Positions 32,745-43,900 of a DNA stretch of 64,000 nucleotides are shown here, one piece after another. Every line of letters begins with the position of its first letter. Within the stretch, counting starts at the first letter, position 1. The translations under genes were made by a program, and so were the position numbers. Where the stretch lies: the NCBI GenBank assembly GCA_022750195.1, contig JAKIWE010000005.1, positions 1 to 64,000 on the forward strand, read 5' to 3'. Source of the DNA: Thermoplasmata archaeon. GTDB lineage: Archaea > Thermoplasmatota > Thermoplasmata > Lutacidiplasmatales > UBA184. The notes under the pieces are model-generated. The model was not told where the DNA came from. It searched no databases and saw nothing but the letters and a program-made list of their open reading frames with translations.

Positions 32745-35717
32745 ATGTCCTTGGATCGCGAAGTATCGGGAACCGGTGCAGGTCGCCTCGTTCCCGGCGC
32801 GAGGGTCAGCGGAGGGCCAGTTGGAGAATACGGGGGGGTAGTTCTCGAACTGGTCAGAGCCCCCGGGAGTCCCCTGGCTTCCGTTTGGAGTCGTTCGAGG
32901 CTGACTGGACGGATCTTCCACGGCGTGCCTCTCTCCATCCTTCGTGAGCGCGCTCCCGATCGAGACTCAGTTAAGGGGAGCGTCGTTCGGGTGGCGCTAA
33001 GGGGCCTGCTGCGTCCTTGGGTCGGAGGTGTGGACGCGGCGTTCGAGTCAGCGACCGATTACAAGTCATACCAATTCCGACCACTCCTCAAGTTCTTTGG
33101 TGATGCCAAAGGGCGGCTGTTGATTGCAGACGAGGCCGGCCTCGGGAAGACAATCGAGGCCGGCTACATCGTCGTTGAATCTGTCGCCCGGGGGCTGGCC
33201 GACAGGATTGGCGTGCTATGCCCGAGTCGTCTCAAGTCCAAGTGGGCTTCAGAGCTCTGGCAACGATTCGGTTTGAGGTTCGCAGTTCTAGAGTCTGGTA
33301 ATGCTCTCTCTCGCGCGCTAGGCCCGTCCAGCAACATTCGGCGGTGGATCGCCTCGGTTGACCTAGCTCGCCAGCTCGACGTCGATTCTGCCCGCCCCCT
33401 GGCGCACTTGGACTTGCTGGTCATCGATGAGGTTCATGGAATGATTGGACGGGAGCATGAGACGATGCGGCGGAGCCTAGGACGACTGCTCTCGGAGCAT
33501 TCGACCAACGTCGTCGCCCTATCAGCGACCCCTGTCCAACTGGATATTAGGGATCTTGGGCGGGTCTTCGAGGTGGTGTCCCCGGGCCTGTTCTCTGAAG
33601 AAGCGTTTAGCCACGAGCTAGCCCTCACCGCGGGGCTGAACTCAATCTCGCGACTGCTATCGAAGTCGACCTGGACCCAAACCGACGCGGCCGCATTAGT
33701 TCGAGAGACTGAGGGCGTCGCTCGGCTCGGAGTAATCCTAGGGCCTGACGAGACGCTTCGTCTCAGGGGACTTCTGGAGTCAGTTCACCGACTGGACGCA
33801 GCCCCTCACGACGAAGTTCGGTATCGGCTGGCGCAGACCGCTACCAACGTGACCCGGCTTTCCAGGCACATCATACGTTCGCGGTCGGCCGAGGTCGGAG
33901 AGGACCGGCGACGCGACGTGTCAGAGGTGGCGGTAAAGTTGGACAGCAGTGTCTCGATTGTTCACCAAGACGGCCAGGCTTGGGAGGTATCCGAACAGGG
34001 AGTTTACGACGCGCTTGACGGGCTATTCCGGGAAGCATTCTCGTTGGTCCATCGCGCCCAGCTGTCATCGAGCTTGCCAGCGATCGCTGGGCTCCTCAGT
34101 TCCGGAGAGCGTGGCGTGGCCCGGTGGGAGGCTACTGAGGAGCTCGACGAAGATCAAGTCCCGACTGACGGCGCCGTACTATCTTCCGAAACGAGAGGTC
34201 GCTGCGCACACTTGGCCAATCTACATCGAACACTGCCGACGGACTCGAAGTACGCAGCGCTTAGGCGCGGTCTGCAGGATCTTCAATTCAAACATGAAGC
34301 CAGAAAAGCCCTAGTCTTCACACACTGGATACCGACGCACTCGTACCTGGCGAGTAGGTTGCGGATCGGCACGAATTCTCGTCTCTTCATAGCGCAGCCG
34401 GGCAGTGATGATGACGAGCTTGGGGAGACACTTCAGAGCTTCCGCGACTACGACGGCTTCGCTGTTTTGCTGACGACGGACCTTCTACGAGAGGGATTCG
34501 ATCTAGACGCGGCCGACGCGGTAGTGAATTATGACCTCCCATTCAACCCCCAGGTTCTCGAACAACGGATTGGTCGAGTGGATAGGGTCTCCCAGAAGTC
34601 CCGGATTCTTCGGGTCCTCAACATAGTCGTCCAGCACTCGCTTGACTCACAAATCCTGCATCGGATCCATGAAAGAGTGGGCTCATTCGAGAGGGCGCTC
34701 GGGCGAATGCGACCAATCGATCCGAAGATGATGGTTGAACTCCAGCAAACGGGAGACATCAGTGCAGCACCGATCGCACGCGTAGTTGCTGAGGAGGAGA
34801 CTGAAAAGCGGCTGCTCGATCACGGAGTATTTCAAGGAGTGGAGACCGCCCTCGACGACGAGATTCAGCGAGTTCACAGAGAGCGCGGAAGCGGAGGCGA
34901 TACCCTACTCTGGCTTGTCATGTCCCGTTTCTTCTCCGAATTCCTTGACCCCGCACAGATCAGTTGGGAGCCGGAATCTCACACACTGGACTTAGGCGAG
35001 GTCCCGAGCACCGTTAGAGAGGCAATCGCGATTCTGGCAGGTAGGTCGGAAAGGGCTCCAATTCTGGAGGCTCTCCGTAGATTCTCAAATGGGGACGGCA
35101 AAACTCGTTTCCGCCTCCCCCCGGGTGCTGGAGGTATTCCACTCCGACACCCGTTGCTTCAGCTTGCGCTCAATACCGTCGAAAGACAGGAGTCTTCCGG
35201 ACCGAACCCGGTTATCTCTCCGGGCCGGGTGCGACTCCCCTTCGGCCAGCTTGACGCAGTGCCCGACGCTTCGCTAGCTGGACTTCTCGAGTTCTCCATG
35301 ACTGATAGGCGGATGCGTGAGCGCGGGTGCAAGTGGTTCGTGGTGGACTCGTCGGGCGCCGTCCACGTAGAGTCGGCATTGAGTACTGCCCAGGTGCTCC
35401 TGACATGCCTTCGCAGCGGGGTGACTGTTACGGAAGCCGAATTCGATTCGACTCGGGAAGCGGCGGTCACCACTGCCTCCTCGGCAGAATTGGAACGGTG
35501 GAGATCCCCTCGCCAGCCTACGTTCGGACCTGAGTCCAATCCGAATCAGCCAGATGGATCGGTCGCGATCGGGTTCGCTGGGGCCGAGTTCCAGGGACAA
35601 TCCGGTCCCGATTCAGGCGCGTACGACCCCAACATTCACCAGCCGCAGGCGAATGTAGAGGAAGAGGAGTCGCGAGCCTTCGAAGTTCAACCATTACTGT
35701 TCGTCTACCTCGGATAG
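32745..35717 (+). CDS. SNF2/HepA-type helicase-like ATPase (DrmD-like)
   Basis: The 990-residue superfamily 2 ATPase has an intact engine: Walker A ADEAGLGKTIEAG (Lys135), Walker B VIDEVHGM (Asp228-Glu229), motif III ALSATPVQ (about 262). In the second lobe are KALVFTHWIPTHS, LLTTDLLREGFDLDAADAVVNYD and QRIGRVDR (about 606-613). The first 80 residues and the C-terminal 250 look system-specific. Members move along double-stranded DNA rather than unwinding it. In DISARM class 1 the matching protein is drmD, of similar length. A gap of 124 bases follows the methyltransferase; the next gene begins 10 bases after its stop. Confidence 0.85.
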   Translation: MSLDREVSGTGAGRLVPGARVSGGPVGEYGGVVLELVRAPGSPLASVWSRSRLTGRIFHGVPLSILRERAPDRDSVKGSVVRVALRGLLRPWVGGVDAAFESATDYKSYQFRPLLKFFGDAKGRLLIADEAGLGKTIEAGYIVVESVARGLADRIGVLCPSRLKSKWASELWQRFGLRFAVLESGNALSRALGPSSNIRRWIASVDLARQLDVDSARPLAHLDLLVIDEVHGMIGREHETMRRSLGRLLSEHSTNVVALSATPVQLDIRDLGRVFEVVSPGLFSEEAFSHELALTAGLNSISRLLSKSTWTQTDAAALVRETEGVARLGVILGPDETLRLRGLLESVHRLDAAPHDEVRYRLAQTATNVTRLSRHIIRSRSAEVGEDRRRDVSEVAVKLDSSVSIVHQDGQAWEVSEQGVYDALDGLFREAFSLVHRAQLSSSLPAIAGLLSSGERGVARWEATEELDEDQVPTDGAVLSSETRGRCAHLANLHRTLPTDSKYAALRRGLQDLQFKHEARKALVFTHWIPTHSYLASRLRIGTNSRLFIAQPGSDDDELGETLQSFRDYDGFAVLLTTDLLREGFDLDAADAVVNYDLPFNPQVLEQRIGRVDRVSQKSRILRVLNIVVQHSLDSQILHRIHERVGSFERALGRMRPIDPKMMVELQQTGDISAAPIARVVAEEETEKRLLDHGVFQGVETALDDEIQRVHRERGSGGDTLLWLVMSRFFSEFLDPAQISWEPESHTLDLGEVPSTVREAIAILAGRSERAPILEALRRFSNGDGKTRFRLPPGAGGIPLRHPLLQLALNTVERQESSGPNPVISPGRVRLPFGQLDAVPDASLAGLLEFSMTDRRMRERGCKWFVVDSSGAVHVESALSTAQVLLTCLRSGVTVTEAEFDSTREAAVTTASSAELERWRSPRQPTFGPESNPNQPDGSVAIGFAGAEFQGQSGPDSGAYDPNIHQPQANVEEEESRAFEVQPLLFVYLG

Positions 35718-35727
35718 GTGATGCTAC

Positions 35728-38700
35728 ATGAAAACCCGCGAGATTGTCTGCTCACTTTGTAGGCAGCCGTTCGAAGTGGGGTTCGAGGTCGATGAGGGCC
35801 ACGCCGACACTTGGATTTGCGCGTCCCACGCTCCGGACTCGATCCGACTAGATCTTCTGGCCTTCATCAAACGGCGTATCGCCGTCCATCGAACCCTTTA
35901 CGAGAACGCTGGTCGGATGGTCCTGCGTGAGCTGGTCCAGAATGCGGACGATGCTGGCGCATCAATATTGGTTCTGAGGTTCGAGAGCGATGCCCTCTAC
36001 GTGGCCAACGACGGCAGAGCATTCACAACCGGCCCAAGGGCCGGAGAGTCGAGCGACTTCCGACGAGTGACCTGGATTCTGGAGCCGCATAAGGCGGCGG
36101 AGTTAGACACAACGGGTCAGTTCGGTACCGGATTCCAGACAGTGTACGTCCTGACCGACGCCCCGGAGATTCACTCGAACGGCTGGTCGCTACGAATGGA
36201 TCCGGCCGCAGGAAAGACTCGAACTCTTCAGACCGCTGGGGAGGGCCGCCTCGTGTCACCATACGCGTGGCGGGAAGAGAGTGACCGTGGAGGAGTGTTG
36301 TTCCGGCTTCCCTGGCGGGAGCCCGATTTCGATTCGACGGCAGCCGGCACCGGCGGGTCGCTGGGAAGCACTGCGGACTTCCCACCGTACTCTGTGCCTG
36401 AACGGGAGCGACTATACAATGACTTATGCGAATACCTCGTCGACGTCGTTCTCTGTTGCCAGAATCTCCGGACCGTCCGGTTGATATGGGCAGGATCGAG
36501 GCCGTTCAAATCTGCTCAGGTGAGGCGAGATTTCAGGCTGAAGGGAGAGTACGGCGTCAAGGTGGGCACGGTGACCTTGGGCGATCTTCAAGGAGACGAT
36601 ACCTGGTACACGTGGCGCAATCGAAACGACGCTTCATCTCGTGATGGCAGCCAGTCGTACCAGACAGAGGGTTGGAAGTGGGCGGGTAAGGCCACGTCGC
36701 ACCGCTTCCTGGTCTCATCGTCGGCCGTCGGCTGGGAAGCCGGTCGACCTGACTTCATCGGGTTGAGACTGAAGGACGGAGCCCCAGCCATCACGTCGAG
36801 CGTGGAAGACCTTCGAAGGGAGCTCAAACGCAACGATGTGCACCTTCTCCTGCCGATGTTCCGCCGTCGCACGGAAAGCCCTGGGGAGGGGAGGTCTCTC
36901 CTGTACAACGCGTTACCCCTTCCCACTCAATCGAGCAACTGGTTTTCGTTCACGGGTCGGTTCTTCCCAGACGAGAGCCGGTTGGACATCGACGTCGCAT
37001 CCTACGACGGCCTGGCCGGCGAGTGGCATCGGAGGATTGTTCTCACCGTCGGAAGACTGTTCCTGGAGGTGTTCCCGGAATTCGTCCGTCGAATCAAAGC
37101 GGATTCAAGCATCCCGCCCGAGGTCCAACAGCAGATCATCCTCGATTCGTTGCCAATGGCCCCCCTCGGGCGATGGATGCGTTCCAAGGAGGTCGACGTC
37201 TCCTGGGCTAGCAAGGCCGACGCAGAGATCATCAATCTCGTGAAGGCGCAGGAGATTCTGCTTTGCGAACGGCGCTGGTATGCCCCGGTGGCAGCAATCG
37301 ACACCTCGGACTTTGGCCCAGACCATGATGGCGCATCGGAGGCGCTAAAGCTTCTCGGTGTACCGGCGTACTCGCGCGAATTCCTAGCCCACCCCTCCTT
37401 TCAAATTCTGGCGCCGAATCTACTTTCCCGCCGCTTGACTACAGACTCGTTTGTCGCCTTGTTCGAGACCTTTCTGCGTCAGTCCGGCGGCACTTTGTAT
37501 TACCAACGCGCTCCGAAAGGAAGCCATGCGATCGGTAAGGTGGGTGTCAGCTCCCTGGTTCGTTTCTGTCTGCTGAGGTCTGACGCTGCGTCCCGACTTA
37601 GGGGCCTACCGGTCGTCCCCGGGAAGGACGGACTGCTTAGGCCTATCCGGGACTATATCTCAATCCCCGAAGAATTCAGCGATCTGAATACCCTGTTGAC
37701 CCCGCAGATGAAGATACACCCCGACTTTGAGCCAGACCTGATTCAGGTCGATGCGGCCTCAAGGCTCGCCCACTCCGACCGGATTCCCGAAATAATCTCC
37801 AGAATCTCGGCAACGAGCGGGTCCGTAAATTTCGAGCCGGACGAGTCGGCGCTTGGAGTGATTTCCCACGTATTGGCTCGACTGGCTAAGGACGGCGAGC
37901 TGACGCTTACGAAGCTTCACGTTTCATGGAAATTCATCCCGGTCCGGTACCAAGGGAAGATCCATCTGTCCGCTCCGAACATAGAAGTTCGAGTGGACAG
38001 GGCGCCTGGCGTATTCATTGGACGGGTCGAGAAGTACCGGCGCGAGTTCATCTTTCAACGCCAGCAAGACCGCCCGCCGTGGCTGACTGACGCATTGAAG
38101 GAGAAGGTTCGTTTTCTCGAAACCGTGGGGATTAGCGAGGAGGAGGAGTCGAAACTTGCGGAGGCTCTCGGACTGATCCGCCTGCAGGACGGCCCGGTCC
38201 CCACCTCGTTCGTGAGATGCTTTCTCGCTCCGAGAGGGCAGTCGCTATTCGACGATGCTCACCTAAGCGTATTCCTCGGGCTGAAGGCGCGATCCGACCT
38301 GGACGCGCAGAAGAGGGCCTATCTCTCTGCATTACGGGAGTACTATGCAGCAGGGCCGGGCACCGAGCAGGGCCTCCGCCCACAAGACTGGTCCAGCACC
38401 CCATGTCTCTTCGACACCGAGGGTCGTTGGGAGCCGCCGCCCAGGTTCTCTCTGGCACGAACGCCCGAATTGGCGATGTTCGGGTACCGAGAATTACATT
38501 CATTCTTCAGCGACTGGCCCGAGGCCACCCTAAGGGGAATCGGGGTACCCGCTGGTCCAACGCCCTCACAAGTAGTTGAAGTGATAAGGCGCGCCCTCGG
38601 GGCCGGTAACCCGGATCGTCGAGCGTTGGCGGACATCTTCGCATTTCTGTGCACCTCTCGGGAGGCCCCGTCGGCCCTAGGCGATGACCTGCGGCGATAC

Positions 38701-40932
38701 AGATGGGTCCCAACCAAGGACGGTCGACTGGTATCGACCGAGGAGGTTCTCCCCCCAATCCCCGAAACCGTGGCCGTACTCGGCCCGGCCTTTCCGTTGC
38801 TATTCGACCTCGATGCTTGCTCGGAGGCTTTCCGCAGCTCATTCTTGCATCTGGATCCAGCGAGGCGGATTGCACGATTGCAGAGTCTCGGCGTCTCCGA
38901 AACTCCCAATCTTGAACAGCTGCTCCGCTTGGTGCAACAGCTCGCGAAGGACGGGCTCGTCCCACCGCCTGGTCTGCTGTCCCGGATGGAGTCCCTGTCC
39001 CGTACAGATGTTGAGACCGATCTGCGCGGAGGACTATTCTTTTGGAAGGGGGCCTGGATTGAGGGTCATAAGGTAATACTGTCCGATGATTCGAGGCTCC
39101 GTCAGGCCCTTGATGGCGTCGCCACAGTCATCGATCCTCTGGCTGCAGAGCCTTACCGAACCTACCTTTCCAGAGCAGGTGCGCGCATCGCACCTGAACC
39201 AGGTGAACTTGTCTCAGCAATAGTCTCCCATTCCGCTAGTATGGGTGAGGCTGTCCGAAATAGGTCCACCTCGCTGCTCCTCCTGTGGGATGGCCTGGAG
39301 GCCCTTCTTTCCGAAGGCTGGAAGGGAATGCTCGATGTCCCCCCTCCCGAGTCCCTGATTTACCCCCTCGGCGATCAGCTTCCGAAAGTCGCGCAGCTCG
39401 TGATTGACGTTGACCCGCAATCCGAAACCCGTCTATTCCGCAGGGCCGGTTGGATCGGCCCGACGTTCGTTTTCACGATTAGCAGTCAGGCGCTCCACGA
39501 CAGAGCTCTCCGTCGCCTCGGGGCGCGTACTGAGCGACAATTGCGGGGAAAGGAGGTCGCGGGGATCCTCTCCGGCGTTGCGCTGGAGAGCCGGGTTCTT
39601 GGCATCGAAGACCAAGAAACTGTCCTTAGACTACTCCAGCACGTCGCACAGATCGAACCGAGCTTCCAGTTCGGTGACGCGCCAGTCTGGCTCGCACGAG
39701 GCCCCGACGGGGCTGTGCTCGTGCCCCTGTCGAATTGCTTTCTCAGCGACACCCCCGACGCGTTGCTCTTCTCACCTGAAGTCAACCTCCTTGTTGACCG
39801 ATTTGAGGGCTCACCCTACTCCGGGGTCAGGGTGCTTGCGCTAGCGCAGAGACCCCCCTGCAAATCCCTCGCGGCATCTATAGTTCGTCGGGGGTTCCGA
39901 CCAGTTCGATCCTACGAGGACAGCGAGGCTCGGGAAAGGCTCCCCGCGATTGCCGACGCCCTGACCGAGCTCTCCCCAAGCTGGTCAAAATCCCATTCCG
40001 CTCCGCTCGATCGGCTACGTTCTGGCAGGCTCTTCCGAGCGGATTCGATTGCGATCGAACTCACTCTCGGAGCGATTACCCGTCAGTCGACCGCCCCGTG
40101 CGCGATCAGGACGAGGGAAGGGACCGGTGAGATTTTCATCGTCTCTGGCGATCCAACACTAGGGCAGGCGCTATCAGCAGAATTGGCCCCGTTTCTGGAA
40201 GGAGGAGAGTCTGCCGAACGCGGAACAGCGGGCGGCGCGAGCCGCACACCGTTCGCGTGGAATCCACCCGGCGCTGCCCAGCTCATGGGACTTTCTTCCG
40301 TCCTCGATGTCCTTCTGATCACCGATCCGACCCAATGGCACATCCTGATTGCAGGTCTGTCTCCTCGGGCCACGTCGATGCCTCCTCTTTCGGCCGGATT
40401 CTTGGAGGAGAGGGAAGAAGGATACACAGAGACCCGAGCGAGTCTTCACCGGATGTATGAGGTGTGTCAGATTTGCGGGCGAAGTACCCCCATGGATGTG
40501 GCCTCAGGGGCGACCTCGGAAACGGTGAAGAGGATACTCTCGATGAAGGGTGGCCGTTATCGGGGGGACGTCGGTCCGTACCAGCTTGCGAACGCCCTCT
40601 ATTTGTGCCCTAGCCACCAGACCTTGTACGAACGAGGGCTCATCCGTTTGCCGGACATCGATGACCTTGTGACTAGCGGTGAGCCGAACAAAGGAAGTCA
40701 CGTGAGACGTGCCGCCCACCTCAGGGAAATGGCTGGACAGTCTGCGGCAAGCAGACTGCGTGTGGAGGTGTTTGAGTACGTCCGACCGGGTGACGAAGAG
40801 GAGGATCGCGGTCCTGCTCAGACGAAGCGCAAGGCGGCGTGGAGGCCGTCGACTATCGAACTCCATGACGACCATGCCAAGGCAGTCCTGAGTATGCTAG
40901 CTGACTGGCTGGAGGGCAACTACCGTGCCTAA
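35728..40932 (+). CDS. giant sacsin/Hsp90-type ATPase with N- and C-terminal zinc fingers
   Basis: The 1,734-residue protein opens with a C8-C11...C31-H34 zinc finger and then a GHKL (Bergerat) ATPase. The N-box is ELVQNADDAGAS (residues 68-79), the Asp box YVANDGRAF (91-99) and the glycine lid GQFGTGFQTVY (130-140), closest to sacsin and NO VEIN-like proteins. The long middle shows no clear domain and may be helical repeats. Near the end lies an HNH-like finger with C1580-C1583 and C1627-H1630. This ATPase is not part of described DISARM; placed between SNF2 helicase and DrmABC-like genes, it may be a conformational switch or sensor. It overlaps the next gene by 8 bases. Confidence 0.75.
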   Translation: MKTREIVCSLCRQPFEVGFEVDEGHADTWICASHAPDSIRLDLLAFIKRRIAVHRTLYENAGRMVLRELVQNADDAGASILVLRFESDALYVANDGRAFTTGPRAGESSDFRRVTWILEPHKAAELDTTGQFGTGFQTVYVLTDAPEIHSNGWSLRMDPAAGKTRTLQTAGEGRLVSPYAWREESDRGGVLFRLPWREPDFDSTAAGTGGSLGSTADFPPYSVPERERLYNDLCEYLVDVVLCCQNLRTVRLIWAGSRPFKSAQVRRDFRLKGEYGVKVGTVTLGDLQGDDTWYTWRNRNDASSRDGSQSYQTEGWKWAGKATSHRFLVSSSAVGWEAGRPDFIGLRLKDGAPAITSSVEDLRRELKRNDVHLLLPMFRRRTESPGEGRSLLYNALPLPTQSSNWFSFTGRFFPDESRLDIDVASYDGLAGEWHRRIVLTVGRLFLEVFPEFVRRIKADSSIPPEVQQQIILDSLPMAPLGRWMRSKEVDVSWASKADAEIINLVKAQEILLCERRWYAPVAAIDTSDFGPDHDGASEALKLLGVPAYSREFLAHPSFQILAPNLLSRRLTTDSFVALFETFLRQSGGTLYYQRAPKGSHAIGKVGVSSLVRFCLLRSDAASRLRGLPVVPGKDGLLRPIRDYISIPEEFSDLNTLLTPQMKIHPDFEPDLIQVDAASRLAHSDRIPEIISRISATSGSVNFEPDESALGVISHVLARLAKDGELTLTKLHVSWKFIPVRYQGKIHLSAPNIEVRVDRAPGVFIGRVEKYRREFIFQRQQDRPPWLTDALKEKVRFLETVGISEEEESKLAEALGLIRLQDGPVPTSFVRCFLAPRGQSLFDDAHLSVFLGLKARSDLDAQKRAYLSALREYYAAGPGTEQGLRPQDWSSTPCLFDTEGRWEPPPRFSLARTPELAMFGYRELHSFFSDWPEATLRGIGVPAGPTPSQVVEVIRRALGAGNPDRRALADIFAFLCTSREAPSALGDDLRRYRWVPTKDGRLVSTEEVLPPIPETVAVLGPAFPLLFDLDACSEAFRSSFLHLDPARRIARLQSLGVSETPNLEQLLRLVQQLAKDGLVPPPGLLSRMESLSRTDVETDLRGGLFFWKGAWIEGHKVILSDDSRLRQALDGVATVIDPLAAEPYRTYLSRAGARIAPEPGELVSAIVSHSASMGEAVRNRSTSLLLLWDGLEALLSEGWKGMLDVPPPESLIYPLGDQLPKVAQLVIDVDPQSETRLFRRAGWIGPTFVFTISSQALHDRALRRLGARTERQLRGKEVAGILSGVALESRVLGIEDQETVLRLLQHVAQIEPSFQFGDAPVWLARGPDGAVLVPLSNCFLSDTPDALLFSPEVNLLVDRFEGSPYSGVRVLALAQRPPCKSLAASIVRRGFRPVRSYEDSEARERLPAIADALTELSPSWSKSHSAPLDRLRSGRLFRADSIAIELTLGAITRQSTAPCAIRTREGTGEIFIVSGDPTLGQALSAELAPFLEGGESAERGTAGGASRTPFAWNPPGAAQLMGLSSVLDVLLITDPTQWHILIAGLSPRATSMPPLSAGFLEEREEGYTETRASLHRMYEVCQICGRSTPMDVASGATSETVKRILSMKGGRYRGDVGPYQLANALYLCPSHQTLYERGLIRLPDIDDLVTSGEPNKGSHVRRAAHLREMAGQSAASRLRVEVFEYVRPGDEEEDRGPAQTKRKAAWRPSTIELHDDHAKAVLSMLADWLEGNYRA

Positions 40933-43900
40933 GCCCAGGCCCCCTCTGGGGTTTACGGTTATCCCGAAGGAAAAGATTCCGAACTGGATTCCTCTTCTGC
41001 ACCGAATCTACGAGTTCGAGTCGCTTAGAGTCGCCGGTCCCAGTTCATCGCAGCGGGACCTAAGGACAGTGCTCTGGAGCAAGGCCGAGCTCTCGGCGGC
41101 TCTCGCGATTCCAGACACCGAACGGCAAGACCTCGATGATCTGATGGGGTACCTGGAGAAGACACGTCAGCTGATGAGGGTCCCTGGGGAGAAGGAAGCT
41201 CCCGAGAGATTCGTCACACGGGTGGCCGAGACGATTAGGATTCTTGGCCACTCATACGAGTATTGGTACAAAGGGCGCCCCGGCATTGACACGGTTCGAT
41301 GGTTGGTCGAAGAGAAGAAAGTTCCCCGTCGAAACCTCTCTCTCGCCCAGGTCAAGACCGCGCTAAACAAGGCAATTGCCTCAGAAGCGAATAATCGAGG
41401 CTCCAGCCCCAATCTCAATGAGTCAATCGAACGAGTCCTCAACGGAATCGCCGAACGCCTTGGGGGATTAGAAGCGGCCGGGTTTTCCCAGTTTCAACTT
41501 GATACCATAGCAGCTTCGCTCGAGAGCCGCAATGTACGACCCGGGTCTCTTCAGAAGGCGACCGTCCTCACAGCCGGAGTCGGGTCGGGAAAGACCCTTG
41601 CATTCGGGACAGGTGCGCTCATCGCCGCCCTAGAGGGGCAGCTCGGGGGTCGGGAGACAAGGCGATCGTACCTTCTGGTTTACCCTAGGAAGGCGCTGGC
41701 CTTCGATCAAGCCCGAGTGCTCGGCGATTACGCGGAGGCGATCGGAATGCCCGCGCTCCACGTCCACCTCGAACACGAGCGTCGCTACCGAGAGGAGGGA
41801 CTGACGGTTGCTGAGGGCATCGAGAAGTACTACACTGGAGGGGAGCCGTTTCCCAGCATCGTGATAACTACCTTCGAAACGCTTCGCCGTCGGCTATCGA
41901 ATCCAAGGTTCGCGAAATTCATCAACCGGTGGCTTGCGGGCATCATACTTGACGAAATCCACCTCGCTGCGGGCCTCACGGGGGGTCACATCGCGATGTT
42001 GGTCAGACGGCTGCGCCAGACGGCGGATGGCCGGAACCTTCTCCTCATCGGAGCGTCAGCGACGGTCGCCCGTCCAGACGAGCATGCAGCCAGAATCTTC
42101 GGCCTCAACCACCGAGACGTCGAGGTAATCTCCCCCTCGACCTCGGATCTTGATTCTCTCGGCCTCGCGCATCACGTATTCCTTCGTTCGAGCGGGCTGA
42201 TTTCACCCCAAGGCGCGCTCGTGAACGCGACGAGCCTGCTGGTACATTCGCGGCGCCATGCGCTCGGGACGAGGGCGCGTGGCGACGAAGTGCGCCAGAA
42301 GTCAATCGCCTTCGCCGACAACCTCGATATGCTCGGCCGGTGGAACGCGGACCTACGCGAGAACGAACGAACCGAGGACTCTGAGTTCCGCCGCCATCCT
42401 ACGAGTCCGAAGATGACCACAATGTGGAGCGAACGACAACGCGAGCTGCCCTATGCGCTTCGGTTTCAACGTCCTCTCCAACGACGCATCGAAGCCGAGG
42501 GGGGAGCTGGCGAGGCACTCGACCCCGTCCTGCCCGAGGAACGAGGCAAGGACTGGTGCAATCGCTGCCAGAATGGTGAGCGCCTTGTCATCGCCAGTGC
42601 AGTCTCGAAGACCGAGGTAGGAAAGTTCAGCCAGCTGGTACATCGGCACCCGCACCGAAAGGACGACTCCCTTCGGATCTTTCACCTGCAGAATCCGGTC
42701 TTTGCTGAAGATAATGTCGATATCGGTACCATGGATCGGTGCCCATACCTGCGGGCGGGGGCGTGCCTTTGGTTCCCAATGGGAGAACCCGGGCCAGCAA
42801 TCGACGGCGAGCCGCACCAACCCCTCCCGTTGGATCCCGAGCCGATTCCCGAGAAGCACCCGAGCAACTACGAGTGGCGCGAGGTCGTTCGGTCAATCGT
42901 ATACTCGTCGAAGAGCGAGCCGTCCGACGACGCCGCGGGCGACGACCTCGCAGAGATAGTCTACAGGGCTCCAGCCAACCGGGTCTATGGGGTCCGGTCC
43001 GATCAGCCGATGTCGGTCGACATTGTTCTTGCTTCTCCGAGCCTGGAAGTCGGGGTCGACCTTCCGATGTTGACTGAGGGTATCATGACCAAAGCGATCC
43101 GAAACATTGCCTCCTATCGTCAGAAAGCAGGGCGTGTCGGCCGCGAACCGGGGATGGACGTCATGAACGTGACCTTCGTCCACGATACCGCGATCGATCT
43201 TCACTATTATCGCCAACCCACCCGGCTTGTGAGTCGTGGTCGGCTCGACCCGATATCACTTAAGGATCGTAACGAGGCTATCCTGTATTCGGGGCTCTAC
43301 AGCGCGGTCTGGGATTGGCTTGCCCTCCGAAGCAATCTTCCCGAGCCGATACCCCGACGGGTTGAACCTGACGGGAAGAGTCGGTTCTCGTTGATGCTCG
43401 GGGAGTGTCTGCATGACCTCCAGAATCCGGCCTTCCGGGCTAGGACTATTGGGCACCTCAGGTCCGTCGCTCTCGGGATTCCCGGAGTAGACCCATCGGA
43501 ACTCGAGGCCGCGGTGGGTCAGGTCGAGAGTGAGCTCAGGCTGCTGCTGACTGATTCGTCATCGACGCTCACCGTGTCGGGTGGACCGCCGGCGCCAACC
43601 GTCGCTGACATCTTTGCCTACCTGAACGCCGAATCGGGCCCAGGAGGCAGAGACGTCAGGGCAATCCATGGGCGCGAGCTGGGTGCCTTCTCCAAGGCGG
43701 CGGCCGACGCTACGGCGCTCGCTGCGCGGATTCAGACTCCCGGGTCGGAGGGCATCGATGGGCTGAGACGTCTAGGCGTCATGGATCGAACCGGTTGCTG
43801 GGACCTGGGCGCGGTTTCGGGAATAGTCCGCGACCTCGGCAACGAGGTGTCGCGCGCTGACCCCTCGGCTCGCGATGCGAATCTCGTTGAGCTCCACGGC

